DNA of 64,000 bases from Bordetella genomosp. 13 (GTDB lineage Bacteria; Pseudomonadota; Gammaproteobacteria; Burkholderiales; Burkholderiaceae_B). The first letter of the stretch is position 1. Every line of letters starts with the position of its first letter. Positions 35,963 through 50,100 of this stretch are shown here, in pieces. Below the pieces are notes generated by a model that worked only from the letters and a program-made list of their open reading frames with translations, did not search any database and was not told the DNA's origin. The translations under genes and the position numbers were made by a program. Location of the stretch: the NCBI RefSeq assembly GCF_007679965.1, contig NZ_VEHL01000002.1, forward strand, positions 418,235 through 482,234. Reading direction: 5' to 3'.

Positions 35963-37984
35963 TCAATAACGCACGGTCAGCGAGGCCATCACGTTGCGGC
36001 CCATGCCCGGGTACAGGTTATAGCGCCCGGTGGGACCCAGCGGCAGGAACGACGCATCGGTGCCACGGATGCCATAGGTGGCGTAGTCGCGGTCGAAGAT
36101 GTTGTTCACGGCCAGCGAGCCCTCGACGTTGGGCGTGAAGCGGTAGCCGGCGCGCGCGTTGAACAGGACGTAGTCGCCGATCTTGGTCTTGAACTGGTTG
36201 GCCTGGTCGTTGTCCATGCGCGAGCTGCCCACGTACTGCGCGGACGCGCCCAGGAACAGCGCGTCGGTCGGACGCCACGTGACGCCCGCGTTGGCCAGCC
36301 ACTCGGGCACCAGCGGCACGCGGTTGCCACGCAGGTCCACGCCCGCGGCCTCGCCCGAACGGAACTTGGCGTCGGTCCAGGTGACGTTGCCGTCCAGCGT
36401 GATGCTGGCGGTGACGGCGTAGCGGCCTTCCAGTTCGACGCCCTGGCGACGCGTGGGATCCAGGTTGACGTTGGCGAACGTCAGCGGGTTGTAGTGGATC
36501 TCGTTCTTCAGGTCGGACTGGAACCACGCCAGGCGCGCGCTGGAGGCGCCCTGCGACCACAGCACGCCCAGCTCCTTGTCGGTGGACGTCTGGGGCCGCA
36601 GCGGCTCCTGCAGCATGAACAGTTCGTCGGAGTTGGCCAGGCGGAAGCTGCGGCCGATCTTGCCGTACGCGCTGAAACCGGCCCCGACTTCCTGGCGCAG
36701 GGCCAGTTGCCAGGCGCTGAGGTGGCGACTCTCGTCGGACGGGGTCTTGAAGCCAGACTCGACGCGCAGGTCGTCCGAGGCGTACTGGCGCCGGCCGCCC
36801 AGGGTGATGGTGGTGCCGGGCGTGGCCTGCACCGTGCCCTCGGCGAACAGCGCATGCTGGCGCTGGCGCGCCGTGGTCTGGTCGGGCGAGAAACTGTAGT
36901 AGGCCTCTTGCGTGGCGTCGGTGCGGTTGTACAGGCCGTCGGCGCCGACGACCAGGTTGTGGCCGCCCTCGAAGGGCAACTGGTAGCGCAGGCTGCCCGT
37001 GGTCTCTTCCAGTTCCTGCTGGCGGACGATGTCGCCGAAGCCGTCGTTGGTGTAGCCATCCAGGCGCTTGTTGCGCTGGCTCAGGTCGGCGAACAGCGTG
37101 CCGCGCCAGATCTGCTGGCGCACCTGCACGCCGAAGGCGTCGGTGGTGCTCTTGAGGTAATCGTCCGGATAGGTGGCGCCGCGCGGATCGTCTTCGTACT
37201 GGTTCAGGCCGGTGACCGGATCCACCGCGCGCGGGCCGGGCAGTCCCAGTTTCTGGGTGGTGGTGCGGGCGTACAGGCGGACCGAGCCGGTGTCGTGGCG
37301 GAAGGTCAGCGCGCCGCCGCCGCCGGCACGGCGTTCGCGGTTGTTGTCGCGGTAGTTGTCGGTCTGCAGCGTCTGGCCCCAGGCTTCCACGCCGACCTTG
37401 CCGTTGTTGGCCTGCACGTGCAGGTCGGTCTGGCGCAGGCCGTAGTTGCCGATGGAGAACTTGGCGCTGGCGTCCAACGGACGCTCGAATCCGCTGCGCG
37501 TGATGATGTTGACCACGCCGCCCGTGGCGCCGCCGCCGTACTGCACGGCGCCACTGCCGCGCACGATCTCGATGCGCTCGATCTGGTCCAGCGGAATGGT
37601 GCCCAGCGTGGGCGCGGACAGGTCGTTGTCGTTCTGCTTGATGCCGTCGACCAGGATCAGCGTGTTGCTCAGGCCGGTGAGGCCGAAGCCGCGCAGGTCG
37701 ACGATGCCGTTGTCGCTGGAGCCGGTGTTGTTGATGACGTGCACGCTCGATTGCGTGGACAGCACGTCCTGCAGCGAGCGCGCGCCGCTTTCGCGGATGT
37801 CCTCGGCGCTGATCACGGACACGGGGACGGCCTGCGTGCGGGCGTCGGTAGGCACGCGCGAAGCGGTGACGGTGATGGTGTCGAGCTGGGTGGTGGTGGG
37901 TTCTGCGGCCGTCTGGGCCAGGGCGGCCAGCGGCGCGGTGCAGGCCAGGACACCGGCGTAGCGCCGGAGGGAGCGGGAAGTCAT
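35963..37984 (-). CDS. btuB: TonB-dependent vitamin B12 receptor (BtuB-like)
   Basis: A 673-residue outer-membrane TonB-dependent receptor. After the signal peptide (LRRYAGVLACTAPLAALAQ) comes the TonB box-like DTITVTASR. The plug domain follows (AVPVSVISAEDIRESGARSLQDVLS, RGSGAVQYGGGATGGVVNIIT), then a beta-barrel ending in an aromatic-terminated strand (MASLTVRY). A cobalamin riboswitch sits upstream of the start, so cobalamin is the probable cargo, and a BtuF-like gene is next in the operon. I chose the ATG at 37984; longer frames run into the riboswitch. Confidence 0.85.
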   Translation of the reverse strand: MTSRSLRRYAGVLACTAPLAALAQTAAEPTTTQLDTITVTASRVPTDARTQAVPVSVISAEDIRESGARSLQDVLSTQSSVHVINNTGSSDNGIVDLRGFGLTGLSNTLILVDGIKQNDNDLSAPTLGTIPLDQIERIEIVRGSGAVQYGGGATGGVVNIITRSGFERPLDASAKFSIGNYGLRQTDLHVQANNGKVGVEAWGQTLQTDNYRDNNRERRAGGGGALTFRHDTGSVRLYARTTTQKLGLPGPRAVDPVTGLNQYEDDPRGATYPDDYLKSTTDAFGVQVRQQIWRGTLFADLSQRNKRLDGYTNDGFGDIVRQQELEETTGSLRYQLPFEGGHNLVVGADGLYNRTDATQEAYYSFSPDQTTARQRQHALFAEGTVQATPGTTITLGGRRQYASDDLRVESGFKTPSDESRHLSAWQLALRQEVGAGFSAYGKIGRSFRLANSDELFMLQEPLRPQTSTDKELGVLWSQGASSARLAWFQSDLKNEIHYNPLTFANVNLDPTRRQGVELEGRYAVTASITLDGNVTWTDAKFRSGEAAGVDLRGNRVPLVPEWLANAGVTWRPTDALFLGASAQYVGSSRMDNDQANQFKTKIGDYVLFNARAGYRFTPNVEGSLAVNNIFDRDYATYGIRGTDASFLPLGPTGRYNLYPGMGRNVMASLTVRY

Positions 37985-38084
37985 GGAGTGAGCCTCGATG
38001 CGACGCGCGACCCCGCACGTCAGACACAGGAATGAGGCCGGCCCCCATGTCCAGCCGGGCCGGACGGGCGGGACGCCCTCGCGA

Positions 38085-38245
38085 TCGAACCGGCCGGTAT
38101 CGGGCTGCCATGGCCATCGACCATGGGGACCGTTGCGGGGGCAGCACAGGCTGGGCTGGCGCGCGCGCCGCGTGGCGCGCATCGGCTCAAGGCCTTCCTG
38201 TTTCCCGTTTATCTTTCGCGCATGTAGCCGAAAGCACCGATTCGG
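38085..38245 (-). promoter_or_regulatory. Cobalamin riboswitch upstream of btuB
   Basis: On the minus strand the order of conserved elements is that of an adenosylcobalamin riboswitch. It runs GGTGCTTTCGG, then ACGGGAAACAGGAA, then the nearly invariant GCTGCCCCCGCAACGGT (around 38129-38145), then the B12-box region GCAGCCCGATACCGGCC (around 38092-38108). It ends about 100 bp before the btuB start. The exact stem boundaries are estimated. This element lies in the roughly 400-bp gap before btuB; I saw nothing else there. Confidence 0.85.
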
Positions 38246-38382
38246 GGCGCAAATGTATCACCTTGCGACGCGTTTGGCGGCCGTTGTTTTATTTTCGCCA
38301 CATATTTGGGTGGCACCTGTGCCATGCAACGGGCGACGTGCCGCAGCGTGCAGACGCGCGCACCAGGCCGCGGCCGCCAGGC

Positions 38383-39345
38383 TCAGTCTTCATCGATCAG
38401 GTCGCGTTCGATCAGCAGCCGCAGCATGTCGGGGCCTTCGTCCTCGTCGCCCTCGAAGATGTCGGAGCCGTCCAGCATGTAGGCGCGCAGCAGTTCGTCG
38501 ATGGCGCGCTCCGGGTCGTCGCCGCGCCGCCACAGGGCCTTGCCCAGCATGTAGTGGACGAAGGGGTTCTCCTGCGCGTCGGGGCCGTTCAGCGCGTCGA
38601 ACAGCATCTGGGCGGCGCCGGCGTAGTTTTCCTGGAAATAGCAGGCTTCGCCGATCGAGGTGGTGAGCCAGGTGTAGGCCGACCACTTGGTCTGCGGCTC
38701 GGGCAGCAGGTCCAGCGCCTGGCGCCATACCGACTCGGCGCCTTCGTATTCGCCCTCGTCGCTCAGTTCGTTGCCTTCCTCGGACAGCGCTTCGATTTCT
38801 TCGTAGATGTCGTCGGGCAGCTCTTCCTCGTCGTCCTCGTCGGCGCTGCCCAGGCCGGCCAGGGGGCCCGCGGGCACCGGCACGGGGTCGACCGGCGTGC
38901 GGCCTTCCTCGATGGCGGCCGCGCGATCCAGGTAGAACTCGAGGTAGGCCGGGTTCTCGCCCTGGAAGGGCCGGCGGCGAAATTGCTCGTACACCTCGTC
39001 GAACAGTTCGTAGGCCTGGTCGAACTCGCTGGCGGCGTAATGCACCGTGGCGGCGAGGAACTCGGTATGCACTTCGGGTCCGGGGCCATAGGCTTCGCGC
39101 GCCAAGGCCAGCCAGGGCTTGGCCTTGGCCGGCTGGCCGATGTCGCGATAGAACTCGGTCATGGCCACGACGGTGGAGGCCGCGTGATCGTAATCCAGCC
39201 TGGGCTCGGGGATGACGTTCCAGGCCTCGAGGTAGTAGCGTTCGGCCGTGTCGACGTCGCCGGCTTCGCGCGCCTTGCGGCCCTTGACGGCCTTGTCGAT
39301 GAACTGCGCCTCGACTTGCTCGGGCAGGGGGAGAGGTTCGGACAT
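38383..39345 (-). CDS. Acidic tetratricopeptide-like protein
   Basis: A 320-residue, strongly acidic protein made mainly of helical repeats that look like TPRs ([73 protein letters not shown]). An acidic low-complexity spacer ([16 protein letters not shown]) sits in the middle, and the C-terminus is also acidic. No signal or membrane segment is seen. I chose the ATG at 39345; longer frames enter the promoter region shared with divergent metH. No catalytic role is evident; a protein-interaction role is a guess. Confidence 0.75.
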   Translation of the reverse strand: MSEPLPLPEQVEAQFIDKAVKGRKAREAGDVDTAERYYLEAWNVIPEPRLDYDHAASTVVAMTEFYRDIGQPAKAKPWLALAREAYGPGPEVHTEFLAATVHYAASEFDQAYELFDEVYEQFRRRPFQGENPAYLEFYLDRAAAIEEGRTPVDPVPVPAGPLAGLGSADEDDEEELPDDIYEEIEALSEEGNELSDEGEYEGAESVWRQALDLLPEPQTKWSAYTWLTTSIGEACYFQENYAGAAQMLFDALNGPDAQENPFVHYMLGKALWRRGDDPERAIDELLRAYMLDGSDIFEGDEDEGPDMLRLLIERDLIDED

Positions 39346-39550
39346 TGCGGTTCCTTCGGTCTGCGATTCGGGTTCGAGGCGTAGGCGGGCGGCCGGTGCG
39401 TCTGCCGATTCTAGCGCCCGCTCCAGCCCTTGGCTCGGAGGGCCGGGCCTCATCGGAGGCATGACGCTGCCGGCCCTGCGCGAGTCGTTAAAATATGGAC
39501 ACAAGTCCGTCATCTCGTGCGCCGCGCGCGCACCTCCCGCAGGATCCGCC

Positions 39551-43324
<3,774 letters not shown>

Positions 43325-43551
43325 TGCGCGCGGCGGCGTGCTGCCTGCGCAGACGGCGCGCATATGCCCCGCCACGGGCGCATCGGCGCGCCGTTTAGGG
43401 TTTCTTTACGTCTGCGTACGCCTTGTTTGCAGGGTTTTTGCGCGCGCTGGCCTACAGTGGCTGGACGAGGCCACGAAGCGGGCCATTCAAAGGACAGGGC
43501 AGGGCGCCGCGATGCAGGGGCGGCCACGGCCCGGCATGGAGCGCGAAGACC

Positions 43552-44031
43552 ATGGGCAAGATCGCCGATCTGCTGGAAAACGAAGACGTCCTCCTGGACC
43601 TGGACGTGCGCGACAAGGACGCGCTGTTCGAGGTGGCCAGCCGCGGGCTGGCAAGAGGCTGCGCGGTGGCCGCCGAGGACATCCTGGCGGCATTGATGCG
43701 CCGCGAACGGCTGGGGGCCACGGCGCTGGGACAGGAGGTCGCCGTGCCGCATGCCTCGGTGGAAGGCCTGGACGGCATCCATGTCCTGTATGCGCGCCTG
43801 AAGCAGCCTTGCTACTTCGACGGAGGCAACGGCATGCCGGTGGTGCATGCGCTCTTCCTGATCGTGCCGGCGCCGGCCAACCAGACGCACCTGGACATCC
43901 TGGCCGAAGCGGCCCGGCTGTTCTCGCAGCCGGAGTTCCAGAAGGCGCTGCGTCGCGGCCAGTCGCCGGACGAGGTCCGGCAGGCGTTTGCGGACTGGAG
44001 CGCGCGCAGCGCGGTCCACGCGGCGGCCTAG
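43552..44031 (+). CDS. PTS EIIA component, PtsN-like
   Basis: A 159-residue EIIA of the fructose/mannitol (nitrogen-PTS) fold. The phosphorylation site is His67 in GQEVAVPHASVEGL. The surrounding pattern LGATALGQEVAVPHA resembles PtsN, but there is no rpoN, hpf, ptsO or hprK next to it, as would be usual for ptsN. It may be a second, solo EIIA regulator. The ATG at 43552 is used because the family begins KIADLLENEDVLLDL. Confidence 0.83.
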   Translation: MGKIADLLENEDVLLDLDVRDKDALFEVASRGLARGCAVAAEDILAALMRRERLGATALGQEVAVPHASVEGLDGIHVLYARLKQPCYFDGGNGMPVVHALFLIVPAPANQTHLDILAEAARLFSQPEFQKALRRGQSPDEVRQAFADWSARSAVHAAA

Positions 44032-44085
44032 CCGTGCCTTGAGGCCGGCTGGCGCGGCGCAAGCGGTTCGATTGCCGGCGCCTGG

Positions 44086-44889
44086 CTAGACCGCGCAGCC
44101 CGGCTCCGGCAGCGAGGCGAAGCACGGCTTGGCCGCCACGATCGTCAGCGTGTCGCTGGTGAACGAGCCATCTTCCTGCACCTGGAAATATCGCCGCACG
44201 GGCTCCGGCGCGATGCCGGACAGGTGCCTCAGCGCCGCTACCAGCGTGTCGGGCGTGCGCATGCGCGCCACCCATGACGAGAACTCGAGCGGCAGCCGCC
44301 TCGGCGTCCAGCCGCGCGGCACGAAGCCGGCCTCGGCCAGCATGCGGGTCCATTCGGACGCCGAGTAGTTGCGCACGTGCGAGGTGTCGCGCAGCACTTC
44401 GATGGCCTGCAGCCAGGTGTCCAGCAGCGCCTGGCCGGGAGATACCACGTCGACGAAGACAGCGGTGCCGCGCGGCTTGAGCACGCGCAGGGCTTCCCGC
44501 AGCGCCTTGCCCGGGTCGGACCAGTGGTGGGTCGAGTAGCGGCACATCACCAGATCGAATTCCTCGTCGCCGAAGGGCAGGCGCTCCGCCTTGCCGCGAC
44601 AGGTCGCCACATTGGACAATCCGCGCCGCGCGGCCTCGGCCGCCACCACGTCCAGCATCTGTTGCGACAGGTCGTAGGCGGTGACGTGGGCCACGCGCGG
44701 CGCCACATGGAAGCTGACGTGGCCGCCGCCGCAGCCCAGGTCCAGCACGCGCGCCTGGGGATGCTCGCCGGCCAGCGCGGCCAGCTGCCGCAGGTCTTCG
44801 CCCTGGGCGTGCACGGTGCTGGCCAGGTAGGCGGCGGCCTGCGGGCCGAACTGGCGGTCCACCGCCGCGTCATGGGTGTTCGTGGTCAT
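44086..44889 (-). CDS. Class I SAM-dependent methyltransferase (UbiE/COQ5-like)
   Basis: A 267-residue methyltransferase. Motif I is RVLDLGCGGGHVSFHVAPRV, motif II DLSQQMLDVV, and the segment FDLVMCRYSTHHWSDPGKALREALRVLKPRGTAVFVDVVSP is a Methyltransf_11 pattern. The substrate is unknown. Similarity to UbiE is at fold level only; the true ubiE is at 25 kb. It is divergent from the MmyB-type regulator, 101 bp apart, and is a plausible target of it. Confidence 0.8.
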   Translation of the reverse strand: MTTNTHDAAVDRQFGPQAAAYLASTVHAQGEDLRQLAALAGEHPQARVLDLGCGGGHVSFHVAPRVAHVTAYDLSQQMLDVVAAEAARRGLSNVATCRGKAERLPFGDEEFDLVMCRYSTHHWSDPGKALREALRVLKPRGTAVFVDVVSPGQALLDTWLQAIEVLRDTSHVRNYSASEWTRMLAEAGFVPRGWTPRRLPLEFSSWVARMRTPDTLVAALRHLSGIAPEPVRRYFQVQEDGSFTSDTLTIVAAKPCFASLPEPGCAV

Positions 44890-44990
44890 GTCGATTCCTG
44901 CATGGTTGGGAACCGAGGCCAGGGAGCGGCCTCGCAGCGCGTAAGATAGGCAGGCCCAAATACGCGTACAAGACCATTGCTTATCCTGGT

Positions 44991-45821
44991 ATGACTACTG
45001 CCCCCCCGCTGTCCGCCAGCCATGACGGCTCATCCGTGCGCCGCCATGCCCTGGGCGAATTCGTGCGCAGCGCGCGCGCCCGCATCACGCCGCAGATGGC
45101 CGGCCTGCCCGACGGACTGCGCCGCCGCACGCCGGGCCTGCGCCGTGAAGAGGTGGCGCAGCTGTCGGGCATCAGCGTCACCTGGTACACATGGATCGAG
45201 CAGGGACGCGAGGTCTCGGTGTCGCCGTCGGTGTGGGCGCGCATCGCCGGGGTGCTGCAACTGGCGCGCGCCGAGCGGGCGTATCTGTTCGAACTGGCCG
45301 AATGCGCCGATCCCCAGCACCCGCGCGACGATGCCAGCGGCACGCCCGCGCCGCTGCGCGATTGCGTGCAGGCCATCCAGGCGCCGGCCTACGTGCTGGA
45401 CCGCGCATGGAACGTGCTGGCCTACAACGATCCGATGCGCGAGCTGTTCGACGATTGGCCCGCGCGCGATCCCGGGCCGAACCTGCTGCGCTACATCTTC
45501 CAGGACCCCGCCGCACGCGACCTGGTGGTGGATTGGGACCAACGCGCGCGCCGCGTGGTGGCCGAATTCCGCGCCGACGCGGGCGCGCACCTGGACGAGA
45601 CGGACGTGGCCCAGCTGGTGGAGGCCCTCAAGCGCGACAGCAGCGTGTTCGCGCATTGGTGGACGCGCCATGCGGTGGTCGAGCGCGAAGGCGGCCTGCG
45701 CGATTTCCAGCATCCGCGGCGCGGCCGCTTGGCCTTCCAGCAGGTCACCTTCCGCCTGGCCACGCATCCGGAACTGAAGCTGGTGATGCTGCTGGCGGGC
45801 GCCGCGCCGGCCGTCGAATGA
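44991..45821 (+). CDS. XRE-type regulator with MmyB-like ligand-binding domain
   Basis: A 276-residue regulator. The N-terminal helix-turn-helix (LGEFVRSARARITPQMAGLP, then GLRREEVAQLSGISVTWYTWIEQGREVSVSPSVWARIAGVLQL) is the standard start of MmyB-family proteins. The C-terminal MmyB-like domain (about 105-275) contains the AYNDPMRELF and RRVVAEFRAD patterns. The ligand is unknown, possibly a fatty-acid-like molecule as in structures of relatives. The AT-richer 101-bp gap to the divergent methyltransferase holds the control region, with TACGCGTA as a small palindrome. Confidence 0.85.
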   Translation: MTTAPPLSASHDGSSVRRHALGEFVRSARARITPQMAGLPDGLRRRTPGLRREEVAQLSGISVTWYTWIEQGREVSVSPSVWARIAGVLQLARAERAYLFELAECADPQHPRDDASGTPAPLRDCVQAIQAPAYVLDRAWNVLAYNDPMRELFDDWPARDPGPNLLRYIFQDPAARDLVVDWDQRARRVVAEFRADAGAHLDETDVAQLVEALKRDSSVFAHWWTRHAVVEREGGLRDFQHPRRGRLAFQQVTFRLATHPELKLVMLLAGAAPAVE

Positions 45822-45839
45822 CGGCTGCCGCGCCACGGA

Positions 45840-47000
45840 TCAGTCGTCCGCGGCGAACAGGCCGCCGTTTGCCGGCATGCCGGGCAGGCCGGCCTCGAAC
45901 AGGCCTTCCAGCAGCTTCTTCACCGGCGCGGGCAGGGCGGTGGAAGCCAGTTCCGCCGCGGTCACCCAGCGCATGACGGCGCCGTTGGCCGCGGCGGCGT
46001 AACCCGCCACGCCGACGCCGGCCATGGCGTCATCGGCCGCGGCCACGCCGGCCTCCCGCAACACGGCGGGCGCCTGCACGTGCACATACCAGGGGCTGAC
46101 GTTCAGCCGGTAATGCGTGAACGCGTGCGAGAAATCCGCCAGGCGATAGTGCGCGGCGGGCTCCAGGCCCAGCAGCCGCGACGCGGCCAGCGGATCGGCA
46201 TCGACGGCGAATTCCGGCAGGCTCCACAGCCCGCCCCAGATGCCGGTCTGCGGCCGCTGCAGCAACAGCACCGCGCCGGCATGCTGCAACACCAGCATGC
46301 CCGTCTCGCGCTGCGGCACGGCCTTGCGCGTCTTCGGCGTGGGCAGCTCCTGCTGTCGGCCTTCGCGCCGCGCCACGCAGGTGTCCATCACCGGGCAGCG
46401 GTCGCAGGCGGGCCTGCCGCGCGTACAGAGCGTGGCGCCCAGGTCCATCAGGCCCTGGGTGTAGGCGCGCATGTCCAGCTTGGGCGCGGCCGCCACCTGC
46501 GCTTCGGCCAGTGCCCACAGGCGCTGCTCGACCTCGCGTCTGGCCGGATCGCCCTCCACGCCGAAGTGGCGCGCGAACACGCGCTTGACGTTGCCGTCCA
46601 GGATGGGCGAGCGCTCGCCGTACGAGAACGCCGCGATGGCCGCGGCGGTCGAGCGGCCGATGCCGGGCAGCGTGGCGATGTCCTGCGCGGTGGGCGGGAA
46701 GCGGCCGCCCCAGTCGGACACTACCTGCTGCGCGCAGCGGTGCAGGTTGCGCGCGCGAGCGTAGTAGCCCAGGCCGGCCCAGTACGGCATGACCTCTTCC
46801 TGGGTGGCCGCCGCCAGCGCCGCCACGTCGGGAAAGCGGTCCAGGAAGCGCTGGTAATACGGAATGACCGTGGCCACCTGCGTCTGCTGCAGCATGATCT
46901 CGGACAGCCAGGTGCGATAGGGATCGGGCGGGCCTTGCCAGGGCAGGCCATGGCGGCCGTGGCGGGTCTGCCAGGCGGCGATGCGGGAGGCGAAATCCAT
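45840..47000 (-). CDS. mutY: Adenine DNA glycosylase MutY
   Basis: Removes adenine mispaired with 8-oxoguanine. It has 386 residues. The catalytic helix-hairpin-helix core contains LSEIMLQQTQVATVIPYYQRFL (catalytic Glu) and LPGIGRSTAAAIAAFSYG with the catalytic Asp region ILDGNVKRV. The [4Fe-4S] ligands are in CTRGRPACDRCPVMDTC. A C-terminal NUDIX-like domain (about 235-370) reads 8-oxoG. It is divergent from the ferredoxin oxidoreductase. Confidence 0.94.
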   Translation of the reverse strand: MDFASRIAAWQTRHGRHGLPWQGPPDPYRTWLSEIMLQQTQVATVIPYYQRFLDRFPDVAALAAATQEEVMPYWAGLGYYARARNLHRCAQQVVSDWGGRFPPTAQDIATLPGIGRSTAAAIAAFSYGERSPILDGNVKRVFARHFGVEGDPARREVEQRLWALAEAQVAAAPKLDMRAYTQGLMDLGATLCTRGRPACDRCPVMDTCVARREGRQQELPTPKTRKAVPQRETGMLVLQHAGAVLLLQRPQTGIWGGLWSLPEFAVDADPLAASRLLGLEPAAHYRLADFSHAFTHYRLNVSPWYVHVQAPAVLREAGVAAADDAMAGVGVAGYAAAANGAVMRWVTAAELASTALPAPVKKLLEGLFEAGLPGMPANGGLFAADD

Positions 47001-47157
47001 GCCGGATTATCGCATCGCCCTATTGCGGGGACGCATCCGGACGGGTAAAACGAAAGACATAACAAACGGCACCACCGTGCCCGGGCCTGCCGCTGGCCGC
47101 TCCACAAGAGCTTTCTTCCCGCGGCCGACCCGGCAGTCCAACACAAACGGAGTAGAC

Positions 47158-50100
47158 ATGAACGCCCCCCTTTCGCCCGCGCAACACGCGGCGCTTGCCT
47201 CTGTCCAACTGGACGACCGATACACCCTGGATTCCGGCCGCGCCTGGATGAGCGGCATCCACGCCCTGGTACGCCTGCCCATCATGCAGCGGCTGCGCGA
47301 CGCGCAGCAGGGCCTGAACACCGCCGGCTTCGTGTCGGGCTACCGCGGCTCTCCGCTGGGGGGCGTCGACCAGAACATGTGGAAGGCGGCCAAATACCTC
47401 AAGCAGCACCACGTCGAGTTCCAGCCGGGCGTCAACGAAGACCTGGCCGCCACCGCCGTGTGGGGGTCGCAGCAGGTCAACCTGTTCCCGGGCGCGAAGT
47501 ACGACGGCGTGTTCGGCATGTGGTACGGCAAGGGCCCCGGCGTGGACCGCTGCGGCGACGTCTTCAAGCACGCCAACGCCGCCGGCACCTCGCGCCACGG
47601 CGGCGTGCTGGTGGTGGCGGGCGACGACCACCCGGCCAAGTCGTCGACGCTGCCGCATCAGAGCGATCACATCCTCAAGGCCTGCATGATCCCCGTGCTG
47701 TTTCCGTCCAGCGTGCAGGAAGTGCTGGATTTCGGGCTGCACGGCTGGGCCATGAGCCGCTATGCCGGCGTGTGGGTGGGCCTGAAGACCATCACCGACA
47801 TCGTCGAGGTGTCGGCTTCGGTCGAGGTCGACGTGGACCGCGTCGGGATCCTGCTGCCCGAGGATTTCCAGTTGCCGGCCGACGGGCTGAACATCCGCCT
47901 GCCCGATACGCCGCTGGCGCAGGAGGCGCGCCTGCTGGACTACAAGCTGTACGCCGCGCTGGCGTACGCGCGCGCCAACAAGCTGAACCGCGAGCCGTGG
48001 CACGTGCCGCCGCAGGACGCGCGATTCGGCATCATGACCTCGGGCAAGGCCTACCTGGATACACGCCAGGCCCTGTCCGACCTGGGATTGTCGGAAGACG
48101 TGTGCCGCCGCATCGGCGTGCGCCTGTTCAAGGTGGGCATGGTGTGGCCGCTGGAGGCCACCGGCACGCAGCAGTTCGCCGAGGGGCTCGACGAGATCCT
48201 GGTGGTGGAAGAGAAGCGCCAGGTGCTCGAATACCAGCTGAAGGAAGAGCTGTTCAGCTGGATCGGCTCGGGCAAGAAGATCCCGCGCGTGGTCGGCAAG
48301 TTCGACGACAAGGACGGCGGCGAATGGTCGGTGCCGCAGGGCAACTGGCTGCTGCCGGCGCACTACGAATTCTCGCCCGCGATGGTGGCCAAGGTGATCG
48401 GGCAGCGCCTGCTGCGCTTCGAACTGCCCGAGGACGTGCGCGCCGGCATCGTGGCGCGCCTGGCCTTCATCGACGCGCGCGAAAAGGCGCTGGCCAAGCC
48501 GCGCGTCACGGCCGAGCGCAAGCCGTGGTTCTGTTCGGGCTGTCCGCACAACACCTCGACGCGCCTGCCCGACGGTTCGCGCGGCATGGCGGGCATCGGT
48601 TGCCACTACATGGTGACCTGGATGGGCCGCAACACGCAGGTGTTCACGCAGATGGGCGGCGAGGGCGTGCCGTGGATCGGCCAGGCGCCCTTCACCGAAG
48701 AGAAGCACGTGTTCGCCAATCTGGGCGACGGCACGTACTTCCACTCGGGCCTGCTGGCGATCCGCGCGGCCGTGGCGGCCAAGGCGCCCATCACCTACAA
48801 GATCCTGTTCAACGACGCCGTGGCCATGACGGGCGGGCAGCCGGTGGACGGTCCCATCAGCGTGCCGATGATCACGCGGCAGATGGCCGCGGAAGGCATC
48901 GAGAAGATCATCATCGTCACGGACGAGCCCGAGAAGTACAAGGGCGTGTCCGACCTGGCGCCCAACGTGCCCGTCAAGCACCGAGACGATCTCGATGGCG
49001 TGATGCGCGAGCTGCGCGAATATCCCAACGTGTCGGTGCTGATCTACGACCAGACCTGCGCCACCGAGAAGCGCCGCCGCCGCAAGCGCAACGCCTATCC
49101 CGATCCCGCGCGCCGCGTGGTCATCAACGAGCGCGTGTGCGAGGGCTGCGGCGACTGTTCCGAGAAATCGCACTGCCTGTCGGTCGAGCCGCTGGAGACC
49201 GAGTTCGGCCGCAAGCGCACCATCAACCAGTCCAGCTGCAACAAGGACTATTCCTGCCTGAAGGGCTTCTGTCCCAGCCTGGTCACCATCGAGGGCGGCA
49301 AGCTGCGCAAGCCCAGCGCGCTTCAGCAGCAGGGCGACGTGTCGGACGGGCTGCCCGAGCCCGTGCCGGCCGATCTGCGCAACGGCCATTACGGCGTGTT
49401 CATCGCCGGGGTGGGCGGCACGGGCGTGGTCACCATCGGCCAGTTGCTGGGCATGGCCGCGCACCTGGAAGGCAAGGGATGCTCGGTGCTGGACATGGCC
49501 GGCCTGGCGCAGAAGGGCGGCGCGGTGTACTCGCACGTGGTGCTGGCGCCCACGCCGGGCGAATTGATGAACACCCGCGTGGCCATGGGAGAGGCCGACC
49601 TGGTGCTGATCGGGGACATGGTGGTGGGCACGGGCCCCGAGGCCATGGCGCGCATGCGCCCGGGCCGCACCCACGCGCTGCTCAACAGCGACGTCGCGCC
49701 CACCGCGGCCTTCGTCAACAATCCCGACTGGACGCTGCCGGGCTCGAACCTGCAGGCGGACCTGCAGGCCGCCTGCGGCGCTGGCAATGTCGATACGCTG
49801 GATGCCGCCGAGCTGGCCGTGGGCCTGCTGGGCGACGCCATTTACGCCAATCCGCTGATGATGGGCTATGCGTATCAGAAGGGATGGCTGCCGCTGGGCG
49901 AGGCCGCGCTGCTGCGGGCCATCGAACTGAACGGCCAGCAGGTGCCCAACAACGTAACGGCCTTCGCGTGGGGCCGCCGCGCCGCGCACGACCTGACCGG
50001 CGTGCAGGCGCTGATCGGCACGCCCGCGGGCGCGGCACCCGCGGGCGACACGCCGCCGCTGGCCGACGACGGCATCGTCGAGGTGCGCCGCGGGCAGGGC

